Source: Linum tenue (Eukaryota > Streptophyta > Magnoliopsida > Malpighiales > Linaceae). From it: 64,000 nucleotides of DNA. Position numbers and translations under genes: made by a program. A model generated the notes under the pieces. The model was not told the DNA's origin and did no database searches. It saw nothing but the letters and a program-made list of their open reading frames with translations. How positions within the stretch are numbered: position 1 is the first letter of the stretch; every line of letters starts with the position of its first letter. The stretch covers positions 41,064,066 to 41,128,065 of the forward strand of contig CAMGYJ010000006.1 in the NCBI GenBank assembly GCA_946122785.1, given 5' to 3'. Positions 54,956 through 64,000 of this stretch are shown here, piece by piece.

Positions 54956-55250
54956 AATTAATCTCTCGCTAAAAGAGAAACAAGAAGAACAGACACTATA
55001 GTAATTACAAACCAACTTCACACGTAGAACCAGTCAACAACCCACAACTCTCCTTTTCTCTTTTCGTAATACAAAAAACGGGAAAAGAAAATACGACCCG
55101 CTCTGCAAAATTTCTTCCCCTTGACCTTTCCAGCTTTCCCCCTCCAAATTCATACAACTCGGCAGCAAACAAGCAAGACATCGCATTCCACTGCTATTTC
55201 CTCTCCACTTCCGGATTTCCAAAAAGAAGAAAAACGGAAACAATCAACCC

Positions 55251-55260
55251 TTTATAAAAT
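55251..55260 (+). promoter_or_regulatory. TATA box of the DOMON/b561 gene
   Basis: TTTATAAAAT, about 200 bp upstream of the start codon and followed by a pyrimidine-rich leader with CTCTCAATTC words typical of plant 5' UTRs. The MULE ends about 295 bp upstream. Confidence 0.65.
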
Positions 55261-55458
55261 CCCCTTTGATTCCCCTTTCCGCCTCTCATCTCAATCTCAC
55301 AATACCCTCTCAATTCTCAATTCCTTTGGGGAGAGAGAGAGCCACTCAAAAGAACACAAACAGAGCGAAAAGTTGGGCAGAACCCATTTCTTAGAAATCC
55401 CAATTTCAGTAGTCTCTTACTACCATAAATATCGAACCTTTCCCCCCAATTTCCGGCC

Positions 55459-57296
55459 ATGGGGAAGTCACTTGGAGCTCTGATCATTACTGGGTTCCTC
55501 CTCTTCCTTTCCTTCTTCACCTCGCCGTCTCAAGCCCAAACCTGCAACGGCTTGGCCTTACCAAGCAACCAAGTCTACTCAACCTGCGTAGATCTGCCAG
55601 TTCTCAGCTCATATCTCCACTGGACATTTCACCAAGACAACTCCACCGCTGATATAGCCTTCAGAAAGACTGGAACCTCACCCACCAACTGGGTTTGTTG
55701 GGCTCTGAACCCTAGTGGAGGCCGAATGGTTGGCTCCCAAGCTTTGGTCGCTTTCCAGCAGGCTAATGGTTCCATGACTGCTTACACCACTTCGATCGAC
55801 TCCTTGGGTCCTTCCATGAGACCAGGGAGCTTGAGCTTTAGAGTTTCTAACCTCAGAGCTCAGCATAGTAATGGGGAGACTTTGATCTTTGCTACTTTGC
55901 ATCTGGATGCCAATTTGTTGTCAACCAATCAGGTTTGGCAAGAGGGGCCCTTGGCCAGTGGGACTCCTTCAATGCATTCTACTACTGGGGATAATGTTAG
56001 GTCGATTGGGACTATCAATTTCCAGACTGGTGCTTCCACTGCCGGTGGTGGTGCCAGTAACTCAAGACTCCGCAAGAGGAATGTAAGTATATTGAGAAAA
56101 TTTCACCCACTTTCCCCCTAATCTTGTGTCTGATTCAAGTTTAGTTTGATGATTAGGGTTTGATTTGTCTGTTGTGTTAAGCATTTTGAAATTGGGTACT
56201 TGAGCCTTGCGACGGATAGTTTTTAAAGTTTAGGGGTCACTTGGAACAATCCGTGTTTGTGATTATATTGGCAACAATTTTAGTATGGTTTTGTTGGTTG
56301 ATCTGAAGCCATTTGCTTTGCTGGTTCGATTTTCGATATGTTTTCATAAACAATAAAACAGTCGCATATTTGATCTTTAAGGTCCGAGGACTTTGACAGT
56401 TTTCGAGGTCTTCACTGTTTCAGTCTCCAATATGGTACTACGAACACTGAAAAGATTATGTAAATATCTTTGAGGTCGAGAAATTCAACTTGTCTTAGAA
56501 AAAAAGTTTCCTATTTGGTCCTTGCCTAACCTAGGGAAAGTTTCAAGCTCTAACAAACATACGGATTCTAGTTTGCTTAGAATTGAAGGTTGACCTCTTC
56601 TGTACCATCTTTCTTGTGCAGATTCATGGAGTTCTGAATGCAGTGAGTTGGGGAATTCTGATGCCTTGCGGGGCCATGATAGCAAGGTACGTGAAGGTGT
56701 TCCAGGTAGCAAACCCAGCATGGTTCTACCTCCATGTTGCCTGCCAATTGTCTGCCTACATCATTGGTGTTGCTGGCTGGGGAACGGGACTCAAACTCGG
56801 CAGTGACAGTGTTGGAATTCAGTACAACAAGCACAGGAACATTGGAATCACCCTCTTCTGCTTTGGCACCCTTCAGGTAAACATAACTAAAAGTCTAATC
56901 CTTTTCAAAATTTTCTTTGTTGGATTTGGTGCCATTACTGCTGCTGTTGTTTTCAAAACCGGTTTGAATTGGTATCTAGCATACGAATGTGTCCCTCTAC
57001 CATCGACCATTTATTTCGTCTTTGCCTTCCGTCTAATCTTCTGATGGGGTTGGTGCATTGGTGTTGTTATGGATGGTAGCAGCAACCGGTTCTTGGTTTG
57101 AATTTTTTAGCAAATGCCTGAAAAAGGTCAACATTTGTTTTCCTGAATGAACCTTCCATTGCGATGTCTTGACTTTTCCTAACCTAAGCAAAATGCACGT
57201 ATCGTTGAAGAGAAGCAAACCCCACTTGCCTCCTCCGCATGTGAAAATCATTACATGTACACTTTAAATGAAAGGATAAAATGGGGATTCTACAGT

Positions 57297-57329
<33 letters not shown>

Positions 57330-57771
57330 CCTCGTCACTTCACATGATTGCTAGGAGACTTAAAGCTCACGCTAGCTACTAGTATACATTGTACCATCTC
57401 ATTGTAATGAACAAGATACTAATGTAATGAAATATCTTCTTGTTTTATGAAACCAGATGTTTGCCTTGCTGTTAAGGCCAAAGCCAGACCACAAGTACAG
57501 AGTGTACTGGAACTTCTACCATTATGCGATCGGGTATGCGACCATTGCCCTCAGCATCACCAACATCTACGAGGGATTCGACATCCTCAACCCAGAGAAG
57601 AAGTGGAAGAGCGCGTACACCGGCATTATCATCTCGTTGGGAGTCATTGCTCTGGTGTGGGAAGCTCTCACTTGGCTCATTGTCATCAAGAGGAAGCGGG
57701 CTGTTGGCTCTGCTGATAAGTATCCCAATGGAGGCACTGGATATGGTCACAGGACACAGCAGAATGCTTGA
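55459..57771 (+). CDS. Cytochrome b561 and DOMON domain-containing protein (AIR12/auxin-responsive family)
   Basis: Three exons, 55459-56082, 56622-56876 and 57457-57771, with GT-AG introns (AAT|GTAAGT...TGCAG|ATT; CAG|GTAAAC...CCAG|ATG), all phase 0, giving 397 residues, the usual size for this family. Residues 1-26 are a signal peptide (cleavage after S-Q-A). The DOMON domain spans about 45-165 and lies outside the cell. A cytochrome b561 core with five predicted membrane segments follows from about 209. The four haem-ligand histidines expected for b561 are present: H210 (I-H-G-V-L-N), H246 (Y-L-H-V-A), H279 (N-K-H-R-N) and H315 (F-Y-H-Y-A). Family members transfer electrons across the plasma membrane, probably from cytosolic ascorbate to apoplastic acceptors. 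No lesion is seen. This is the one apparently functional host gene in the window. Confidence 0.95.
57304..57329. repeat. (TA)n microsatellite in intron 2
   Basis: About 13 TA units in the second intron of the b561 gene. Confidence 0.9.
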
Positions 57772-57837
57772 AGATTCTTCCTTTTCACTTCTTGAGAACG
57801 ATTCATTTACCGCCCCTCCCCATTAGTGTGTATTTTT

Positions 57838-57856
57838 TCTCTCTCTCTCTCTCTCT
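57838..57856. repeat. (CT)n microsatellite in 3' region of b561 gene
   Basis: TCTCTCTCTCTCTCTCTCT 65 bp downstream of the stop codon, within the likely 3' UTR. Confidence 0.85.
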
Positions 57857-58058
57857 ACATTTTTAATTTAAGTTCTCTCTCTTTTGGGTATCTCCTTGTG
57901 AGTTTAGTGCTTATACACTGCAGTGGGAAGGGCTTGTTTTGGAGGGACTTGATGGTTTGTAGAGAGTACTCTATAGTTTAGATCTTGTCACTTAGTATAT
58001 AGAGACCATTTGTTTTGTATGTGATTCTTTCTACTACTTACCATGCCTCTCTTCTCTG

Positions 58059-58060
<2 letters not shown>

Positions 58061-58110
<50 letters not shown>

Positions 58111-58133
58111 ATATATATATATATATATGCGCA
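58061..58133. repeat. (AT)n microsatellite interrupted by GCGC
   Basis: A 73-bp AT repeat with TATATGCGCATATA inside and a second TATGCGC at the end, strongly self-complementary. Open frames over it are artefacts. Confidence 0.95.
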
Positions 58134-59280
58134 GTTCTACGGTGCCCAGGGCAAAATCCGGGGTACGGGTAACCGGGGGCAAGGAAAATTACCAAAAGCA
58201 TCACGAAGCGTTTATGCTTTATTAATTGGACTTCAAACCTAACTGTACCCTGTTTAATGATATCGATTAAGAGGTTAACCCTATGGATACGACCCGCCGC
58301 CCTAACCAATTTCCAGTCTCCCTTCTACGATTCCTCATTCGCCTTGGAGGGTCCCCTCTAACTCTAAGTTCGAAGTTCGATCATAAGCTGCCTATCAAAT
58401 ATGAAATCTCCAACAAAATCATCGTTTCGAAACCCAAATCCTTTTATTATTTGATCCACATTCGATTTAGCTCCCTATCCAATCTCAAATCCCCAACATC
58501 ATCATATTTCATACGCCAAATCTATGTATCCACGTTCGAAGAGAAGATCCCCATCCAATATGAAATCCTCACATAATCATCGTTTTGAACCCCAAATCCT
58601 TTTATCCACAGATCGACGTTTTGTTCATCGCCATTTTATTTCCGTGCGGAATTTACTCGCCTATCTCTTTCTAACACGATTACGGCAACCATGTCTATTA
58701 TTGTGTTCATCAAACTTTTCGTTTGCAAAAGAACCCTTGAAAGAGGTTTGCTAACCCTAGGGTTCATGTCGCTAGTGCTTTGTCATCTTGTCTTAGCGTT
58801 ATTGTCATTTTCTCGAAACTCCTATCACTCGGTGAAATTAAGGTTTCCTGATATGCAGTGTTCGTCTCGCCCAGAGGATTGAGGAAGGAGATGAAGAAGA
58901 CCTAATTTGATTCGAATCAGATGGAGAGGTCTCCTTAATTTGTGTTTATGTATTAACGGTGCGTTTAGGACTAATTTTAGTTGGACTGGGTCTGATCATT
59001 GATTTTTGCAGGCTTTTAAATAACATTCAAACGTGGGCTTGTACATGACCCATGACACCTAGTTTGTTGATAATAGATACTGAGTTCCGGATTGTCATTA
59101 GATTGGGCCTTTGATAATTGTCTATCTCAGTGGCGATTCTTTGTTTTACTTATTTTCATCTGCTTCTGCTTCTAAAATCCTGATCAAACATTGAGTTCAC
59201 GCAATTTAAACATAATTCTGTGTTCCATCTTTTTTGGGATTTGGTAAATGCTAGCGTGTCTCTTTACACATTTAGCGGTA
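58134..59280. other. Spacer, no gene recognised
   Basis: Frames up to 97 codons (58283-58576) exist, but composition and phase give no support. CCAATCTCAAATCCCCAACA/CCAATATGAAATCC-type words recur at 58385-58590, suggesting an eroded local repeat. Confidence 0.5.
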
Positions 59281-59289
59281 CGAGGTAAA

Positions 59290-60380
59290 CTACAATCCGC
59301 CCAATTTAACTCTTCATTAATTGAGATCCCATTCCACTCTCTCACCGATTTCCCCTCTTTATGCAATGCACTCGTACATAACAAACCTCTTGTAGACTAA
59401 TTAGAGGCTTGTGGTTGGATACTGAGTGAGGATATTTTTTTAATTTATGTTTTGAAACGAAAGTTAGAATTTCACTTTTGAAGTACATAAGTACTTTAGT
59501 TGGGCAAGTATTTTCAAAATGTAAAATTTTATCAGCGTATAGGTATACGATTGTTGTATAAGGTGTTGATGTTAAAGGAAATGGGTACTGACTGCTTAGG
59601 GTATTAGGTTGTTGATGGTATAGAGTATATGGTATATGTGTAGGTTATAAGGTGTTGATGGTTTAGAGCATATGGTATCGATTGGTTAAAGGGTGAGGGT
59701 AGGTGTTGTCTTATTTTTTCTCGATTTTATATTTTCTTTATATCTGCTTATAAATGCTGATCATGCCTTATTACTAAAAAAACTTAGACATAATTATTGT
59801 AGCGTGACACATTTATCAGTACTTAGACATAATTCTTTATATCTGCTTATAAATGCTGATCATTTATTGTTTGATTTGAACCTGCGTGTTTTTGCTCCGA
59901 ATGATTTTGTAGTGGCGTGGTAAAGACAATCCGTCCAATTTAACTCTTCATTAATTCCCCCTTTTCTTTTCTTTTTTGGTAGAATAATTACCCCTTTTCC
60001 ACTCTCTCAGTCCCCGCCGAAGTTGAAACAATCCGCTGTGATATATTTATCGTTCATTTTAACCCTTCACTTAATAAGAAAGCGAAATTATGCAAGATGG
60101 TCATCAATGTGATGTAGCTTAATTGGTTAATTGTCTCTTATTTGCTTAGTCAATAAAGTAGAGGTTTGTGGTTCGATACTTAGTGAGTATCAATTTTTAA
60201 TTTATGTTTTGAAAAGCAAGTTATAATTTTAATTTATCAGCGTATAGGTATACGATATTATATAAGGTGTTGATGGTTTAGAGTACATGGTATTGGGTTA
60301 GTGTATTGATCATCTCCATCCCTAAAATACGATATTGTATAAGGTGTTGATGGTTTAGAGTATATGGTATTGGGTTAGTG
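59290..60380. repeat. Imperfect duplicated block with tRNA-like relics
   Basis: Segments recur in the same order: AATTTAACTCTTCATTAATT (59305 and 59938), TTTATATCTGCTTATAAATG (59737 and 59834), GTGGTTSGATACT.AGTGAG (59410 and 60168), ATCAGCGTATAGGTATACGA (59532 and 60236). At 60108-60175 the plus strand reads TAGCTTAATTGGTTAATTGT then GTGGTTCGATACT, A-box and B-box like, so a tRNA-derived SINE relic is probable. Confidence 0.55.
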
Positions 60381-60743
60381 TATTGATCATCTTCATACCT
60401 AAAATTGAACAACAATTTCTAAACGAGGTCCCTACCGCCACATCATCAATTTTAGCAATTCATCACTTAACAATTTCTATTCATCTACATCCCTAAATTA
60501 TGCTAGTAATTGCCAAGGTGGGTTAAATTTTATATTTCAAAGGAAACACTTATTATAAATTGAAAGTTGGGGATGGAGATAGAAGAAGGTGATGTTGGTA
60601 TACATTATAAGGTCTTGAAGGTTATGGTATAAGGGAGGAGCAAGGTGTTGATGGTTTAAAGTATATATGTTATTGATTGGTTACGGTATAAGCCTATAAG
60701 GTGTTGTTATTGTTGTAGAGTATATGGTATTGATTGGTTCGTG

Positions 60744-61373
60744 TATTAGGGTTTGGTTTAGGGTTTAGGGTTTAGGGTTATGATTCAAGTTAGAATAACA
60801 TAAACCAGATCAATAGAGTAATGTTGGTAAACGAAAAAGTTAGTTAATCTACAAATTCAGACTATTTATAAAAGTACATCCCCATTTCCCACCGTCAATT
60901 CCTAAACTTTTTCCTTAATCCGATGGTGAAATACCTTCGATCCTCGTCGCGTGCGTGTCACCCAATCAGATATTGCCGAATTCGGAAAGTCGCTTTTGCC
61001 CATAACCAATGCTGGCGTTACCAAGGCCGAGGCAGTGGTAGGGACTGTAATTTTCAGTAAATGTGAAGGGAGGGAAAGTAAAAGTAATTACGAGTCCATC
61101 TATAAATTCGTTAATCAGTGAAGGAGAGACCGTGCTCCGATCCCTGAAAAGAACCCTTTCTTCCATCTTCTCAATATGAAACTCCGAAAACCATCTCCTG
61201 CTGCTGTTCGTTCCTCCTCCTCTCAATCCCTGAAAAGAACCCTTTCTTCCATCTTCTCAATATGAAACTCCGAAAATCAACCCCATCCGCCTCTTCGTCC
61301 TCTTATCCCATGCTTTATTTTCCGGTGCAGTGGTAATGATGAGACTGCGTATTATTTTAGATCTCATTTCCTT
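60744..61373. repeat. Segmental duplication, copy A
   Basis: Aligns in order with 63442-64000: telomere-like GGTTTAGGG units, GGTAAACGAAAAAGTTAGTT, CACCCAATCAGATAT.GCCG, ACCAAGGCCGAGGCAG, TCAACCCCATCCGCCTCTTC and GATGAGACTGCGTATTATTT. Copy A also has an internal 80-bp tandem duplication (ATCCCTGAAAAGAACCCTTT, at 61139 and 61227). No gene is recognised; short frames on both strands are not conserved between copies. Confidence 0.8.
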
Positions 61374-61789
61374 TAATTATGTCATTGTTAGATCATGACT
61401 GTTAAACTAAATCCTTCGTTGTATTGTTTCTCCTTTTCTCTCCATGCAGGGTCTTTGTTAGAGGCAGGGAGGGGAGCAATGACAATAAGTCGCCGTCTGA
61501 ATATCGCCAAAAGAATCATCACATGTTGTTGCGATTCCATAATAGGTGTTGTGGAACCCTACTTCATGTGGTGGTTCTTTTGCGCCATATTGACGCGTAC
61601 TTGTTGATCATGCTCCCAAAATGTATACAAGATAGGAAAGTTGCCATATGTATAATAGGATAAAATAGGGAGGGAAAGTACAGCTTTTTGTTTTTGTTGG
61701 ACTCTATGTAACATTTGTTTATATTTGTATACTGTTTTGTTATTTTTTCTTCTGCTTCTCTCTTCGCTTCCATGGCGGCTTCCAAAAGT

Positions 61790-61927
61790 GTTTGAGATCT
61801 TCTAAATCTGCAGGGATCCTACACTCCCAATAAAAATACTGTACTTTGTACTATTAGCGTTTGAGATCTTCTAAAATCTGCAGGGGATCCTACACTCCCA
61901 ATAAAAATACTGTACTTTATTTGTTGA
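61790..61927. repeat. 69-bp tandem duplication
   Basis: Two copies of GTTTGAGATCTTCTAAA...ACTGTACTTT start at 61790 and 61859, differing by a couple of small indels. Confidence 0.85.
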
Positions 61928-62128
61928 CTACTGACTCCATTTTTAGAAGTCTTTACGATTGGGCCAACCGGATTTTTTGTCGGATTTCGAACTCTGCTCC
62001 TCTGTCGCCACATGCTCTACCCATTTAATGAGTGCTCAAAATTAGTGCAAAAAATACGATGTAATAATTGAATAAAAAAAACTAGTTCTCAAGATTATTC
62101 AACTGAAATGCTGCACATGATTTATTTA

Positions 62129-62488
62129 GGGCCGTTTGGATGTGGAAATTTTAAAACGTTGAAATTTGTCTGAATTTCCATGTTTTACAAAACCAAGGAA
62201 TTGACTTGTGGAAATTGAAAAAAAAACTCACGTTTGGATAAGGTTTAGTTTTGTGAGAATTGATGGTATGGAATTTGGAAAAAGAAGTAAGAAAACGTGG
62301 TAATGTCAAATTACTAGGGGGAGGTGTAGTATTCTCAATTACCATGAATGTGGTAATTGAAGCCAATTTCCATGGTCCAATTTCCATACTATTTTGGCTC
62401 TCCCAAACGTGGGTTTTTAACCCAATTACTGCATTATGTGGTAATTGGGTCCAATTACTGCATTACATTTCCACATCCAAACGACTTA
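62129..62488. mobile_element. Tourist-like MITE, ~357 bp
   Basis: Starts GGGCCGTTTGGATGTGGAAA and ends ATTTCCACATCCAAACGAC, inverted repeats of about 19 bp with loss of the last bases at the right. Flanked by TTA on both sides (62126-62128 and 62486-62488). Same superfamily signature as the MITE at 5840 but a different family. Confidence 0.7.
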
Positions 62489-63184
62489 GAGTGCTTAAAA
62501 ATTGCCATCAAGTGACTATTAATGAGTGCATAAATTAAACGACACCGCAAGAGCCAACAGTCTTCTTATATACCAAACGACTCGGCATAGGAGGACTTCC
62601 AGTTTCAGTTCAAGTTTCCAACACCGAGCAAATATATGGTCCCAATTGCCACTTCAGCAACTTTAACTATACATCAATTGTGACCGTGGGTCCTACTTAA
62701 TTTTCAATGCAATTCAATATTAATTGGTGAGTGTATTATATTAATTTGAGTGCATCTCTCAAGTTGTTTTTTGTCGTTGTGTTATTCGAATTATGTAAAG
62801 TATTATGATTGGAATTGTATATATGTGTGTGCTGCATGAAAATTTGCAACTGCATGAAAACATTTATCAGATGCAAATTTGCAACTTTTGTAATTGATCC
62901 AACATCAATGCAACTCACCGTCCCACTTTCACTCCCTTGCCACATCAGCTTCCAATTCTCAAGAATTGCACCATTGGAGATGGTCTAAATAAGCAAGGTG
63001 TTGATGGTTTAGTGTATATGTTATTGATTGGTTCGTGTATTAGGGTTTGGCATTGCAAGAAGAATTCCTAATTTAGCAATCTTGCTAGTTTAGAAAAAAT
63101 TTCCTAGGTGGCATTGCAATCTTGCTAAATAATGGTGCCACCTAGGATTCCACTAAATAAGCAATGGGTTGGATTGGTTCGGGT

Positions 63185-63412
63185 AAGACCATCTCCATCC
63201 CTAGCAATTTCTAAACGTGGTCCCTACAGCCACATAATCATATTTAGCAATTTCAGTTAAAAGAATTGCAAACCACCTACATCCCTAAGTTTTCTTTGTA
63301 ATTTCTAAATAAGCAATTTCCTCTCCATCCCTTGCAATTGCCAATTGAGTTGCCACCTAGACTTTGCCAATTGCTAAAGGTTGGTTTAGCAATGGGATGG
63401 AGATGCTCTAAG
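63185..63412. mobile_element. MITE with AGAGCATCTCCATCC-type ends
   Basis: TAAGACCATCTCCATCC at the left and GGATGGAGATGCTCTAA at the right form a 17-bp inverted repeat with two mismatches. The interior consists of AGCAATT/AATTGC words and CATCCCTA. An older relative with GATCATCTTCATACC...GGGGATGGAGATAG lies at about 60386-60585. Confidence 0.6.
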
Positions 63413-63441
63413 GTGTTATTGTTGTAGAGTATATGGTATTG

Positions 63442-64000
63442 ATTGGTTCGGGTTTAGGGTTTAAGGTTTAGGGTTACAATTACATGTACCAAATCTGTAG
63501 ATTAATTTTGGTAAACGAAAAAGTTAGTTAATCTACAAAGCCAGTCTAAAAGCACATCCCCATCTCCCGCCGTCAATTCCTAAATTTTCGTTTAATCCGA
63601 TGGTGAAAGAGCTTCAATCCTAACCGCGGCGTGTCACCCAATCAGATATCGCCGTTTTCGGAAAGTCGCATTTGCCCCTAACCAGTGCTGACGTTACCAA
63701 GGCCGAGGCAGCGGTAGGGAGTGTGATTTTCAGTAAATGGGAAGGGATGGAAAGGCAAAGTAAATTTATGAGCTCATTTATAAATTCTTTAATCAGAGAG
63801 GGAGAGACCATGCTCCGAAACCCAAGAGGCACTCATCTCCTGCTGTTGTCCGTTCCTCCTCTCAATCCCTGAAAAGACCCCTTTCTCCTATCTTCTCAAC
63901 CCCAAAAATCAACCCCATCCGCCTCTTCGTCCTCCTGTCCATGCTTTATTTTCGGGTGCAGTGGTAAAGATGAGACTGCGTATTATTTTAGATCTCAGTT
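63442..64000. repeat. Segmental duplication, copy B (runs off the window)
   Basis: The counterpart of 60744-61373, about 2.7 kb away in the same orientation. It lacks the internal 80-bp duplication and is cut by the window end. Confidence 0.8.

Larger units (their letters stand above)
50241..54964 (+). mobile_element. Mutator-like element (MULE), 4706 bp
   Basis: The element 50250-54955 is flanked by a perfect 9-bp target duplication AATTAATCT (50241-50249 and 54956-54964), diagnostic of Mutator transposition. Terminal inverted repeats of about 95 bp begin GGGTTA and share long blocks such as GAATATAGTGGTTTTAAAAC. Inside are GC-rich hairpins at each end, a spliced transposase gene on the plus strand and a second ORF on the minus strand. 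The perfect 9-bp duplication argues for a fairly recent insertion, though the transposase already has two lesions. Confidence 0.95.

Noticed and set aside
57988..58309. Several ORFs encoding Ile-Tyr repeats
   Set aside because: They are translations of the AT microsatellite.
60750..60780. Interstitial telomere
   Set aside because: Only three to four imperfect TTTAGGG units, too few for a telomeric array; noted only as part of the segmental duplication.
60966..61226. 86-codon minus ORF and its partner at 63620
   Set aside because: The frames are not conserved between the two copies of the segmental duplication, which argues against coding.

Overview
This is a window of nuclear DNA from a flowering plant, most likely a eudicot. 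The evidence is one spliced gene with typical plant architecture (a DOMON/cytochrome b561 membrane protein), plant Ty1-copia, Ty3-gypsy and Mutator-like (MULE) transposons, Tourist-like MITEs and AT-rich spacers. The species cannot be named from the sequence. I see no CRISPR array, rRNA gene or intact tRNA gene.

Layout. 1-6800: a decayed minus-strand gag/protease relic, a minus-strand copia element (1252-5545, 5-bp target duplication TTTAT) sitting between two short unidentified ORFs, a MITE and a minus-strand solo LTR. 6800-10517: AT-rich spacer with tRNA-derived relics. 10518-29930: a nest of retrotransposons. It holds a copia 5' end with a duplicated gag piece, two related LTR/primer-site/gag modules in tandem (LTRs at 12861 and 23330), and inside the first module a minus-strand gypsy element that has become a near-perfect 2453-bp array (16044-22879, target duplication TATGT only at its outer edges). 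It ends with a 1.7-kb gypsy LTR inserted in a minus-strand copia gag. 31541-41254: a complete-length Tat-lineage Ty3-gypsy element (target duplication TCTAC) with 495-bp LTRs, gag-protease, pol with two RNase H domains, and a spliced antisense gene with its own TATA box. 41385-41867: a second solo LTR of the 6218 family. 41868-50240: gene-poor AT-rich spacer. 50250-54955: a MULE with perfect 9-bp target duplications, a spliced transposase gene and a convergent second ORF. 55251-57771: the only apparently intact host gene, with TATA box and three exons. 57830-64000: microsatellites, MITEs, a recurring phrase-like repeat and a 0.55-kb segmental duplication with short telomere-like tracts.

How it works together. 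Almost every coding signal apart from the b561 gene belongs to a transposable element, and all of those carry stops, frameshifts or lost catalytic residues, so the window is largely a record of nested insertion, LTR recombination and decay. The most notable unit is the antisense gene of the Tat element, transcribed from next to the 3' LTR towards pol. Its promoter, GT-AG introns and in-frame junctions can be read directly, although this copy has a nonsense codon, two frameshifts and an out-of-frame homopolymer. The MULE ends about 0.3 kb upstream of the TATA box of the b561 gene and so is a candidate influence on its promoter.
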